NCBI GenBank assembly: GCA_944548615.1
Contig: CALYMY010000027.1
Span: 1-64,000, forward strand
Reading direction: 5' to 3'
Length of the DNA: 64,000 bases
From: Micropterix aruncella
Taxonomy: Eukaryota > Arthropoda > Insecta > Lepidoptera > Micropterigidae
Every line of letters starts with the position of its first letter. Positions within the stretch are counted from its first letter, which is position 1. Below the pieces are notes generated by a model. The model made no database searches and was not told the DNA's origin. It saw nothing but the letters and a program-made list of their open reading frames with translations. The position numbers and the translations under genes are program-made. Below, piece after piece: positions 10,580-20,886 of this stretch.

Positions 10580-10805
10580 CTCTCTGTAGCTTGGAGAGAG
10601 GAAATGGTCCGGCCAGTAGTAGGCCGTGCCGGGCGGCGAGCGCTGTTCAGTCCTGGGCGGCGGGCGGCGAATCGTCGGCCTCTTGAACGGCGACGGCGTC
10701 TGAGGCTCGGCAGCCGACGCGCCGGCACTGGTCGATGGTTGCGGCTCAGCCGACGCGCCGGCACTTGTGGACGGTTGCGGGTCCGCCGAGGACGGTGACG
10801 AGTGA
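10580..10805 (-). CDS. piggyBac transposase exon B of element 1
   Basis: A 226-bp exon with acceptor TTTATCTTTCGATAG (AG at 10807-10806) and donor CAGAGAG/GTAAGA (GT at 10579-10578). Translation is Pro/Ser/Ala-rich with two repeats of PQPSTSAGASA, then PSPFKRPTIRRPPPRTEQRS, and ends LSPSYRE. It takes one base to complete the exon A codon and ends in phase 0. Element 3 has the same exon at 51676-51902 with similar splice sites and ending SPNYRE. Proline-rich and probably disordered; no known domain. Confidence 0.65.
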
Positions 10806-10885
10806 CTATCGAAAGATAAAAACACAATAAATAAATTGACTGATACTGTCTGACAGTCTGACTAGAGACTGACATATATACTTAC

Positions 10886-11196
10886 AATTGTCGGAGAGTA
10901 CCACCTGGGCTCTGCCAATCTATCGGCAAGTCGTTGAGATCGAGATGGCCCTCGATTTCAACGGCTTGCCGATCGATTGGCAGATCTATCGCCTGCGATG
11001 TGGCATCGAGACGTTCCTCGATATCAACATCGCAGGGGACGTAGGCGTAATCGTCGTCCAATTCATCGTCACCGTCCTCGTAACAAAATACCGGACCCGC
11101 TTCCTCGTCCGAATATTCGGACACGGACCCCTCCAGGAGCTCCATGAAGGCACGAGGAGGGGTCCGATCAGGGCTTAGATTGAATCTTCTTGACAT
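10886..11196 (-). CDS. piggyBac transposase exon A (start exon) of element 1
   Basis: Starts at ATG 11196 and runs 103 codons plus two bases to the donor CAATT/GTAAGTATAT (GT at 10885-10884). It begins MSRRFNLSPDRTPPRAF, followed by an acidic stretch (EYSDEEAG, EDGDDELDDDY). Acidic N-termini are common in piggyBac transposases. Element 3 has the same exon at 51401-51603, starting MSFNRDPDRTPPQAF with the matching donor, which supports both the start and the splice. Intron A-B is 80 bp. The start codon was chosen because both copies share it and homology in frame begins there. Confidence 0.7.
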
Positions 11197-12303
11197 TTAA
11201 AAAAACAAAAACACATTTTTTAAGAAAAAAGTCAAAATAGTCATCCCAATGCGTCTGTGCTTTTGACCGTTGAGGAGTTCCTCGCCCGTGAGTCAACCAT
11301 GGGCGCAGCTACAGGCGAGCCCGTCACTTCAGGGAGTTATAAAGATATTAGATCGTTTTGACTGGTCAGGTGAGCATACAGAAGCTTTAGGACGAAACAG
11401 TCCAATTTTTTCTCAGTAAATAAGCCCAAATTTTGAAAAAACTTTTATGTTACTGCTGCATTTTTTATTTATTTATGCATGATAAGTTTTATGTTATTTT
11501 AGTTTCACTATAAAATCCAATATTCAAATATACAAATTTCTTCAAAAATAAAATATCGAAAAAAAATTTTTCGTCGGCTTTTTTTTTTAGTTCATTATCG
11601 ATAGAAATACTATGTTTCACTATACACATTGAGAAATATCGCTTTTTGCCGCCAAATTACAAACTCAAAAAAACTGGTGACAGTTTCAAACACTTTGTAT
11701 TCACAAAATACGTTTAATCCTATGATTATTTTTGATGTAAATGAAGTAATAACTATTTAATTAGCGAAATAAACAAATATTACGTCATATCAAGTGATAT
11801 TTCGTCGTTTCAAAAGTGTGACGAAAATTACCAGCCATTTTGATAAACAAGGCGCCTGGCCGCACAAAGTTTTTCACTCGAAAACAAATGAAGAAAAGGA
11901 AATGGGCTACGCACAATAAGTAATGCTCGTTGATTAAGAGTTTTAGAAAGGAAATCACTCACTTTTAATCACCAAATCACACAAAATCGCACAAAAAATC
12001 ACTTTTTAGTGTAGCCGGCTCGCGTCGCAGTTCGTCGGTCACACGTCGGTCAGAAATGATGTCATCGATGTTTTTGTAAGGGACGTAGTTATTCATAATC
12101 CTATGATCGCATGCGGCAATCGAGCAATTTCACAGTGAGACATATTTGGCTATATTATGGCATCATTCGATAGAATATACAATCGCATTTCGAAATTTAA
12201 ACGACATTTTCGTAAGAGCCGAGCGCTATATCCAGTAGTGGACGTTTCAGAATTTCGGCGGCCGCCATTCATGTCCCCAAATGGATGTTACGTGCTCAGC
12301 GGG
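11197..12303 (-). promoter_or_regulatory. 5' region of piggyBac element 1
   Basis: Upstream of exon A lies a short R-A-like segment (11250-11400). After it comes sequence homologous, with divergence, to 50240-50990 in element 3 and 18175-19450 in element 2: shared words include gggcttatttactgagaaa, tttctatcgata and ttttgccgcca. The last 60 bp before TTAA align with the element 3 terminus. It must contain the promoter, but no defined core motif can be picked with confidence. Confidence 0.5.
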
Positions 12304-12509
12304 TTAACCCGTCCGCTCGCGAAGTAAAAATTCAGCCGTCACATTTGCGCGCGACGTTTTCGCGCGTAAAATCGACGCCAGTCGACGACCTTGATAAAAA
12401 CGACCATAACTTGCAAACCACTATACGGATCATAAAAAGAAGAAATGTAGAATGATCGCATTGAAATTTGACATATAAAACATTATAACCTTATCTCGTA
12501 AATCAATTA

Positions 12510-12760
12510 AGATAATAATGGCGACAAATTACAAATTTGGCGAAGTGAAAAAACTCGCCTATTTATCATTTCGATGTTTTTATCACAAAATACGAAAGTC
12601 TATGCGGAAATTGTATTTACAGTTATGTTCTTTATTAAATGCTTTACGAAAACCATTATTTTGTTTTACTTCTTTGCATACAAAAATATTTAGTTTTTCA
12701 GTCATAATAACCAAGAAAAATTTGATGTCTCCTCGTAAATTTTTTTTTTTTTAATTTTGT
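12510..12760 (+). other. Conserved 3'-subterminal block of the piggyBac family
   Basis: About 250 bp shared with 760-1005 and, in complement, 56520-56770. A 78-codon frame (starting MATNYKFGEVKK) is open in all three copies, but the few differences seen between copies change amino acids, and the frame runs antisense to the transposase. I read it as conserved element sequence, not a gene. Confidence 0.6.
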
Positions 12761-13375
12761 ATTTCTGACTATTTAGGGACTTTATTTATATGAAATTCTT
12801 TCATAATAACTTTTCTACTACACTACACTTCCTATAAAATCATACTAGACCTTTCAGCTTTGTCTGATATTACAGAAAAATCCAAACTTTTGCGAGTCAG
12901 TGACGAAAATTTGGTATTAACTTTGACAGGTCATAATACAAAAGTGGATAAAGTTTTTCAAATATATTCTGTTATTATGTGCTTATTATATGTCTAAAAA
13001 CTAATTATTATACTCTAAAGAGTCACATTTCATAGAAAAACTATAGGAAATGACGCTAAAAATATGGTAATTCTTCAATACTAATTACGTAAACAAATAG
13101 GTATGCGCACCCCGCGATTTCGCGAATATCGACAAAATTAGGCAGCGCGCCTGTCTATGCAATATCTCCGCGGTGCGTTCTTATTTGTTTAGGCAAATTC
13201 GGAGTGTGATTTTCTAGTTTCTTCTATGAAATGTGACTGGAGTATAATAATTAGTTATTGGACATCTAATAATCGTCAATTTTTCAATACATTTGAAAAA
13301 CTTCTAACCACTTTTGTATGCCTTTGCAATTATTATGAAATCAAAGACTATCGCGGTTGCTTCACATTATAGCTT

Positions 13376-13921
13376 TATAAACGAATTTACCGCGTGAAGT
13401 GTGTAGCACCCGACGTTTCGGCGACGTTGCCCAGGGTAGACTGGACAGCGGCGGCTGCAACGTCGCCGAAACGTTGGTGTCCAAACTTTACATGGTAAAT
13501 TTGTTTTTTAACCACATTTGTATCATGCCTTTGCAATTATTATGAAATCAAAGACTATCACGGTTGTTTAACATTATAAATAGCTTTATAAACGAATTTA
13601 CCGCGTGAACTTTGTAGCACCCGACGTTTCGGCGACGTTGCAGCCGCCGTTGTCCAGGGTAGACTGGACTTCACGCGGTAATTCGTTTATAAAGCTATTT
13701 ATAATGTCAAACAAACGCGTTAAGTTTTTGATTTCATAATAATGGCAAAGGCATTATACAAAGTGGTTAAAAAACGAATTTACCGCGTGAAGTTTGTAGC
13801 ACCCGACGTTTCGGCGACGTTGCAGCAGCCGTTGTCCAGTAGACAAGTAGACTGGACAGCGGCCGCTGCAACGTCGCCGAAACGTCGGGTGCTACAAACT
13901 TCACGCGGTATATTCGGTTTT
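13376..13921. repeat. Palindrome array of element 2
   Basis: Three hairpins as in element 1 (about 13376-13507, 13588-13690, 13771-13921). The middle one has lost most of its right arm (an abrupt jump to ttcacgcggtaattcg near 13669). The surrounding mirror-image words (atgcctttgcaattattatg on the left, ataatggcaaaggcattata on the right) are kept. Confidence 0.85.
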
Positions 13922-14486
13922 TAACCACTTTTGTAGAATTATTATTATTATTAAAATTTCCTAGAAGAAAACTCAACAAACCAATTTTTTTTTATTTACT
14001 AAATTTCCAGTACAAAATTTTACAGTACAAAATTTGATAAAAATAAAACAAACATTTCATAAAAATAAACAAAACAATTGTACCGACTAAAATAAAAACT
14101 TTCATCAGTTGGTATATTAGGTATACAATTATTCGTTTCTTTATATACAAAAGAAACATAGAAAAATATAACAAAAAAAATCTAAGTGAAAAAAGTTGAC
14201 GAGATTGAATTTTATCATTTATTTTTTATGCGACTTATGCTTTAATTTTTTTTAATTGGTACTAAATTTCTAGTACAAAATAGTACATGCACGTTTAAAA
14301 ATTGCCACATTTGATAAAAACTTATAAGTATCACAAAAAAAAGTGCATAACACACATCACGTTACATCGTTGAAATATAATGATACATATAATCGAGTAA
14401 TGGAGTTTCATCAAAATTCCTTGTAATTCAACAAAATTTCGAGTGAAACGTCGTTATTCTATGTAAAACAGTAGGTAATAACAAAA

Positions 14487-14548
14487 CGCCGCCCGTCGCT
14501 CTCCGCCGCGCGCCGGCTCTACCGCGTCCGCCGCCCGCTACAGGTCGT
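14487..14548 (-). pseudogene. Remnant of transposase exon D in element 2
   Basis: Acceptor AATTTTCAG is kept (AG at 14550-14549). Only about 62 bp of the GC-rich exon start follow, then the sequence jumps directly into 3' region DNA (cgccgccc/ttttgttatta read on the appropriate strand). The same junction word, gggcggcg followed by ttttgttatta, occurs in element 3 at 54586/54587. The rest of the transposase is absent. Confidence 0.75.
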
Positions 14549-14559
14549 CTGAAAATTAA

Positions 14560-15360
14560 AACAATATTATTAGTTCTCACGTCCTGTCTAAATTTCAATT
14601 CAATTTCAAAAACCTAATTCTGTTGTAGTGATCGAAAATTTCCCCTGACCACAAATTTCCGTTTCTTTATTCCATCATAACTTCTAAACGCTTAAGACCA
14701 ATTTAAAAATCTGCGGTATTACTAGAATCGTTATGTCATCCCGAGTGTCGTAGGGTACCTCAATCTAAAAATATTAAGTAAATAGTTGTCTAAATGTCCA
14801 AATCTCCAAATATCAATAGGTTAAAATAAATACATCGACGGTGGAAAGGAAAAAGTTACTAAACGACAATTTGGGCGATATTGAGTTATATATATCACTA
14901 GAATCATAAAAAAATCCTGCGTCGATTAGTCCGACTCTCAAACTGCTGGGGTAGTTTTTGTTGTCGCTTGGTATTTTATATTTTGTTGATTATTTACAGT
15001 TTTCGGCAACCAAGCGACAAAAAATTTGGTCAGTTCTTTAAAATGATCAAAGAAGTCATCTGTCGGTTGACTGGAAGATATTGAATTGGTCGACTGGAAG
15101 ATATTAGGTTGGTTCACTGGAAGATATTGTAATGTAGCAATTAGTCCGCCATTGTACCTTATTTTTTATTGTGCAATAAAGAAATTTTCATTAATTCATT
15201 TATTCATCTTAGCAATCTTTATGTTAGTTTAGATTTGAAGAATACATTATATTACATTTTCGTCGTGTACAATTGACGGCTAAAAACCGCTGCTCTTGGA
15301 CGTGTCAAAATAATTGTTCACCTGGCGAGTTTACCTACAATTGATCTTTTGGCCCGAGCT
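14560..15360 (-). other. Intron C-D region of element 2
   Basis: The part up to about 14745 matches the complement of 54330-54510 in element 3. Beyond it to 15360 the sequence is AT-rich and unassigned, with a short three-fold gactggaagatatt repeat at 15070-15130. No gene seen. Confidence 0.5.
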
Positions 15361-15580
15361 AAACGAAAGCGTTCGCTACCGGAAAGCTGCATAGTTGGAC
15401 GGTGTCGACTACAACGGGCGAACCCGTCACCCCAGGCTGGTATAACGATATGTGATCGTTCTTTCAACCGCGGGATGAGCGTAGAAGACTCAGCAGTAGC
15501 AGACGCACCAGGCAGTTAACTCAGCGGGCAGACCAAGCGCCCTGTTACTGCCAGATTTATTCAGTATCCCGACTGGTTAC
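15360..15580. repeat. R-A repeat fragment upstream of the 716-bp array
   Basis: Contains gtcgactacaacgggcgaac and ccgtcaccccaggctggtat, also found at 18112-18150 and, in complement, at 50990-51020. It leads directly into the tandem array. Confidence 0.65.
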
Positions 15581-17954
15581 AGGTTCGAAGTCGCTTGAGT
15601 GATCCTCTCTCTAGTGTTGCGGTGATCGGTGTGTACCGAATCTATCACGGACCATGGCATCCTTTGCCCGGCTATCTCCTGGTATCGGGTAGCCGAATGA
15701 TCAAATAGAGTTGCCAACTACAACGGGCGAGCCCGTCACCTTAGGAAGTTTTAACGTATAGTCAATCTATCTCCCGTGAAGTGAGCGCAGAAGACTTGGA
15801 CAAAACAGTCCACCGTCGTCAAGCTCCGCCACATGCCCGTAAGAGGCCAACGCCTTAATAGCGAGATAACCAGGTGTGTTACCCAGCGGGTTTACACTCA
15901 CGCCCTAACTCCCAATTGCGACCAGATTACTCCGGTCTCTCGATTGGTTACGATTTCGAGGTCGCTTGCGCTGTTAGCGGTGAAACGCTGTATACCGAAT
16001 CTATCGCTGACCACGGCATCCTTTGCCCGGCTTTTCACCAAGGATCGGGTAGCCGATGGTCGTTTCAAGAGCAGTCGCCGTAAGGTCTATATAGAAGTCA
16101 AAATAAAATTCAAAATAAAATTAATAAGTACTGACCTTATAAAGCTCGGCGGCGAAAGCGAGACGGGGGGTGCATGGACGTAGAACGGCAAGCGCGCAAC
16201 GGTGATATCTGAAAAATAAAACAAAATACTGCTTAGGCGGATCTTTGATAATCTGACCATCCTTAGAAGAATACTCCGTTCTCTCGATTGGTTACGAGTT
16301 CGAGGTCGCTTGCGCGGTCCTCTCCCTTACGAAGCAGTGAAACGGTGTATACCGAATCTATCGCGGACCATGGCATCCTTTGCCCGGCTATCTCCTGGTA
16401 TCGGGTAGCCGAATGGTCAAATAGAGTTGTCAACTACAACGGGCGAGCCCGTCACCTCAGGAAGTTTTAACGTATAGTCAATCTAACTCCCGTGAAGTGA
16501 GCGCAGAAGACTTGGACAAAACAGTCCACCGTCGTCAAGCTCCGCCACATGCCCGTAAGAGGCCAACGCCTTAATAGCGAGATAACCAGGTGTGTTACCC
16601 AGCGGGTTTACACTCACGCCCTAACTCCCAATTGCGACCAGATTACTCCGGTCTCTCGATTGGTTACGATTTCGAGGTCGCTTGCGCTGTTAGCGGTGAA
16701 ACGCTGTATACCGAATCTATCGCTGACCACGGCATCCTTTGCCCGGCTTTTCACCAAGGATCGGGTAGCCGATGGTCGTTTCAAGAGCAGTCGCCGTAAG
16801 GTCTATATAGAAGTCAAAATAAAATTCAAAATAAAATTAATAAGTACTGACCTTATAAAGCTCGGCGGCGAAAGCGAGACGGGGGGTGCATGGACGTAGA
16901 ACGGCAAGCGCGCAACGGTGATATCTGAAAAATAAAACAAAATACTGCTTAGGCGGATCTCTGATAATCTGACCATCCTTAGAAGAATACTCCGTTCTCT
17001 CGATTGGTTACGAGTTCGAGGTCGCTTGCGCGGTCCTCTCCCTTACGAAGCAGTGAAACGGTGTATACCGAATCTATCGCGGACCATGGCATCCTTTGCC
17101 CGGCTATCTCCTGGTATCGGGTAGCCGAATGGTCAAATAGAGTTGTCAACTACAACGGGCGAGCCCGTCACCTCAGGAAGTTTTAACGTATAGTCAATCT
17201 AACTCCCGTGGAGTGAGCGCAGAAGACTTGGACAAAACAGTCCACCGTCGTCAAGCTCCGCCACATGCCCGTAAGAGGCCAACGCCTTAATAGCGAGATA
17301 ACCAGGTGTGTTACCCAGCGGGCTTACACTCACGCCCTAACTCCCAATTGCGACCAGATTACTCCGGTCTCTCGATTGGTTACGATTTCGAGGTCGCTTG
17401 CGCTGTTAGCGGTGAAACGCTGTATACCGAATCTATCGCTGACCACGGCATCCTTTGCCCGGCTTTTCACCAAGGATCGGGTAGCCGATGGTCGTTTCAA
17501 GAGCAGTCGCCGTAAGGTCTATATAGAAGTCAAAATAAAATTCAAAATAAAATTAATAAGTACCTACTGACCTTATAAAGCTCGGCGGCGAAAGCGAGAC
17601 GGGGGGTGCATGGACGTAGAACGGCAAGCGCGCAACGGTGATATCTGAAAAATAAAACAAAATACTGCTTAGGCGGATCTTTGATAATCTGACCATCCTT
17701 AGAAGAATACTCCGTTCTCTCGATTGGTTACGAGTTCAAGGTCGCTTGCGCGGTCCTCTCCCTTACGAAGCAGTGAAACGGTGTATACCGAATCTATCGC
17801 GGACCATGGCATCCTTTGCCCGGCTATCTCCTGGTATCGGGTAGCCGAATGGTCAAATAGAGTTGTCAACTACAACGGGCGAGCCCGTCACCTCAGGAAG
17901 TTTTAACGTATAGTCAATCTATCTCCCGTGAAGTGAGCGCAGAAGACTTGGACA
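15580..17954. repeat. 716-bp tandem array, three full units plus partial ends
   Basis: The word caactacaac recurs at 15715, 16431, 17147 and 17867, giving periods of 716, 716 and 720 bp. Units differ at only a few positions by eye, so the amplification is recent. Each unit consists of R-A repeat sequence plus one copy of the exon C region of the piggyBac family with its flanking splice sites. Open frames of 116, 69 and 60 codons recur with the period and are by-products. Confidence 0.95.
16136..16208 (-). pseudogene. Exon C copies of element 2, triplicated
   Basis: Acceptor TTTATTTTTCAG and donor ATAAG/GTCAG bound a 73-bp exon starting ISPLRACRS. Identical copies lie at 16852-16924 and 17572-17644. 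Length 73 is one base short of the phase needed to join exon D and the frame ends in TAA at the 3' edge, so it is decayed. Homologous to exon C of elements 1 and 3. Confidence 0.65.
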
Positions 17955-18135
17955 ATTATATGTATCAGCGCCCAGTATATTTGAGCCCGGGTAGGACTCT
18001 GGCCTTATGGTCAGTTTCCCCTAGGAATCAAACTTCTGGCGCTCCTGGACGGTCTGCGCACCGTGCGGCATAAGCCAATCGACTGTGCACTCTGACTAAC
18101 AACTTGGGTTGTCGACTACAACGGGCGAACCCGTC
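17955..18135. repeat. R-A repeat fragment in element 2
   Basis: Contains gagcccgggtaggactctgg, the complement-type R-A end also seen at 22165-22190, and gtgcggcataagccaatcga shared with 10140-10160. Exons A and B, expected near here by comparison with element 3, are absent. Confidence 0.6.
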
Positions 18136-19095
18136 ACCCCAGGCTGGTATAACGATCTTACACCGCATGGTGAGACACAGTCTACTTTTCCTCAGTAAAT
18201 AAGCCCAAATTGAAAAAAAGTTGTATGTTATTTTAAGCTGCATTTTAGTTTCCCTATAAAATCCGATATTCAAATAACCAAATTTCTCAAAAATAAAAAT
18301 ATCGAGAAAAAAAAAAAATTCCCCGTATTTTTTTGTTGTTTACTATCGATAGAAATCCAAGCCTTCTCTACACACATTGAGAAATCTCGGTTTTTGCCGC
18401 CAAAATATAAACTGTAAAAACGTGGTCCGATTTGGAAACGACGTGTAAATATCAAAATACATCTAATTCCTTGAGTATATACCGCCTAAATGGAATAATA
18501 ACGATTTTATAAGCGAAATAAACCAATGTTATTACTACAAACCAATGTTATTCGCGAGAATTCATTCGTTTCGAAAAAAAATTCGCCAAGCCGCCATTGT
18601 GGATGAGCTGCGACACCCCAGGCTGGTATAACGATCTTACACCGCATGGTGAGACACAGTCTAGATTTCCTCAGTAAATAAGCCCAAATTGAAAAAAAGT
18701 TGTATGTTATTTTAAGCTGCATTTTAGTTTTCCTATAAAATCCGATATTCAAATAACCAAATTTCTAAAAATAAAAATATCGAAAATAAAAAAAAAAATC
18801 CGTATTTTTGTTGTTGTTTTGTATCGATAGAAATCCAAGCCTTCTCTATACACATTGATAAATTTCGGTTTTTGCCGCCAAACTATGAACTCTGAAAACG
18901 TGGTCAGTTTGTAAACGACGTGTAAATATCAAAATACATCTAATTCCTTGAGTATATACCTCCTACATTGAATAATAACGATTTTATAAGCGAAATAAAC
19001 CAATATTTTCACTACACTCGCGAGATTTCGTTCGTTTCGAAAAAAATGTTGATCGCGACCGCCATTGATCGTGTTGCGTCATTTCACAAATTTAC
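18136..19095. repeat. 479-bp tandem duplication of the element 2 5' region
   Basis: The segment starting ccccaggctggtataacgat (18136) recurs at 18615, a shift of 479 bp, and the following AT-rich block (gataagcccaaattg-type, tatcgatagaaatccaagcc, ttttgccgccaaa) is present twice. Element 3 has a single copy in complement at 50550-51000. Confidence 0.85.
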
Positions 19096-19537
19096 TAAAA
19101 ACTACGTGAAAAAAAGGAAATGGCCTTCTCCAATCGGTAATTATCATTCCTACACAATTTTAGAATGCATATAACTCACTTTTACGGGTAAAATCCAACT
19201 AAAAACACTTAAAATCACAATAATTGCAGCGCGTCGCCTGGCACTCGTGCGGCGCTGTATCGTCGCTGTCACGACGGAAATTTCCACGACGTTTGGCAGT
19301 GTTGCAATATATCATACAGCTTTTATCGCATGATACTATCGTAGAATTTAATAGTAACGAATCTTTGGCTATTTTCTGGCATCATACGATAAAATAAAGA
19401 AGCCCGTTCTATTTTTAAATGGATTTTTTCGCAAAAGGCCTCCATCGTGTCGTCATCACTGGACCAAGTGGACGCCTGTCATTCCAGTGTAATAAAACTT
19501 GCATCCCCAAAAGGACGCCTGTCATTTGTCGGGTTCA
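19096..19537 (-). other. 5' terminal region of piggyBac element 2
   Basis: Complementary to 50078-50560 in element 3. Two ggacgcctgtcatt motifs (about 19472-19485 and 19513-19526) correspond to the repeated tgaggcgtccca motifs of element 3 and sit just inside the terminus. They may be transposase binding sites, by analogy with the subterminal repeats of other piggyBac elements. Confidence 0.6.
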
Positions 19538-20390
19538 AGCAGGCTGTCAAGAATAAATATTTAAACGATGGTAAAGAAGGCGAGTTTCGTATATTTGCTG
19601 AGAGATCGTTCCAGAGTCTTGCACCATGGACACAAAAAGAGTAGGAATAGAAATCACTATTATGACTCGGAATTTTTAATAAACTGTCAGAGGCTGACCG
19701 AAGTACGAGACCGTGGGAACTTAGTGGTTCAAAAAGCTCCTGCAGATAGGATGGTGTTAGTTGGGTGAGTACACGATATAGGAGAGCCAGTATATGAACA
19801 TTTCTTCTTTGGCGTATTGGCAACCACTTTAACTGTGCCCTATAGTCGGACACGTGACCTTCGTAGACCGAAGATGAATCGTATGCATACATTTTGCAAA
19901 CGTTCAAGTTTGTTGAGCAGTTCCTCTGATAAATCGAGATAAGCCACATCTGCATAGTCAAGGAGAGGCAAGAGGAGAGACTGTGCAAGAGATTTTTTTG
20001 TGTCCATAGGAAGACATCTTCTGAGTGTTTAAACGCAGAGGGTGAAAACTAGCAAATATTTTACGACTTACCTCGTCCACGTGTGGTTGCCAGGATGTTC
20101 ATCGATAATTAGACCAAGATCTTTCACTTTTTGCGACAATGGTATGGTGATATCGTTTAGTTTTAAAAGCGGAAGGGATTTTACATTTACTCTGGAGAGC
20201 AATTTACGACCTCCAATGAGTATAGCCTGGGATTTCAAAGGGTCGATTAGTAGACCCATCAGCGCACACCATTCACAAATGGCCTGAAGATCAGAGTTCA
20301 TGATGGCGATCGAGGCATTGATGTTTTCGGGAGAAAAATGATTATATATTTGGACATCATCTGCATACAGATGAGTATGTCCACGAACTT
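19538..20390 (-). pseudogene. LINE reverse transcriptase, YADD region to C-terminus
   Basis: Minus-strand ORF2 end of a non-LTR retrotransposon of the CR1/jockey group. The upstream piece (to about 20068) has the catalytic box HLYADDVQIYNHF (YADD codons 20356-20367) and LKLNDITIPLSQKVKDLGLI. After a break the piece down to 19538 has LKWLPIRQRRNVHILALLYR, HGLVLRSASDSLLKIP and GARLWNDLSANIR. The C-terminal end is cut by the 5' end of piggyBac element 2. A related end lies at 37963-38508. Frame breaks near 19990-20060 mean it is dead. Confidence 0.8.
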
Positions 20391-20880
20391 GGTTGGAGAT
20401 AGGATTATTCCATCCAAGTATCGATAATCCGTGAGTATTTCTTTTAACCAATAAATGTCGTTTGGGGCAAGATGGGATTGTTGCACGGGGCATGATAGGG
20501 ACTGTGCCAATACAAATGTGTGAACTCTGGTTGCCCGAAAAACAGGTTTTCTACATCTGTTCCTGCTGTCAATAATGTACCCATCTTACCCCGACCCTCG
20601 CCTTATCTTACCCCGCATACGGGGCAAGATGGGAGTTTGACATTTTATTTTGTAAGTTTTATTAAAGTAGTTTTTAATTGAGAATTGTTCACTACTCATA
20701 TAGTAGTATAATTGTAAACACCAACATTAATATTTTTTAATAAAGTTTTTATAGTAAAATTCAGTGTGGTTTTTAAACGTATTTCTCCATAGCGTCCCCG
20801 TCTTACCCCGTGTTCCCCTACATCGTTTATTTTCATGTGCGATATTACACCCTTCCTCGTCTCTAATATACCTTTTAAAA
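20391..20880. other. Unassigned sequence with inverted ggggcaagatggg motifs
   Basis: Contains ggggcaagatgggat (20463) and cttatcttaccccgcatacg ... cggggcaagatgggag (20600-20635), which form a short palindrome, plus cttaccccgtgttccccta (20802-20820). Such motifs occur in the ends of some DNA transposons, but no element can be delimited. Confidence 0.3.
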
Positions 20881-20886
20881 TTAGCC

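Larger units (their letters stand above)
552..12307 (-). mobile_element. piggyBac element 1, about 11.8 kb, with an intact multi-exon transposase gene
   Basis: The 3' end (552) and 5' end (12303) were set by homology with elements 2 and 3. At all three 3' ends similarity runs out exactly at TTAA or a one-base variant (here TTTA, 552-555), followed by a CCC-type terminus. The 5' end is CGGG followed by TTAA at 12304-12307. In minus-strand order the element holds a 5' region (12303-11197), exon A, exon B, a 3.67 kb intron with LINE and other repeats, exon C, a 1.04 kb intron with a LINE fragment, the catalytic exon D, and a long palindrome-rich 3' region. piggyBac transposons insert at TTAA and move by a DDD transposase. 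Ten kilobases is very large for the superfamily; part of the size is nested insertions. The 5' third is more diverged from elements 2 and 3 than the 3' third, which suggests a mosaic origin. Confidence 0.75.
12304..19537 (-). mobile_element. piggyBac element 2, about 7.2 kb, internally deleted
   Basis: Non-autonomous relative of element 1 in the same orientation. The 3' end is TTAA/CCCGTCC at 12304. The 5' end at 19533 (gtcGGG/TTCA, a one-base variant of TTAA at 19534-19537) matches the complement of the element 3 terminus at 50078-50170, including two copies of the ggacgcct motif. It retains the palindrome array, the first 62 bp of exon D, exon C in triplicate, and a partly duplicated 5' region. 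Exons A and B are missing. The 5' end interrupts a LINE coding end at 19538. Confidence 0.75.

Noticed and set aside
15833..17906. Recurring 116-, 69- and 60-codon frames in the 716-bp array
   Set aside because: They are periodic copies of non-coding R-A repeat sequence with no protein similarity.
15580..17954. CRISPR-like regular repeat array
   Set aside because: Units are 716 bp with no short-repeat/spacer plan, and the DNA is eukaryotic.
20042..20287. Plus-strand frame opposite the LINE
   Set aside because: Antisense shadow of the reverse transcriptase on the minus strand.
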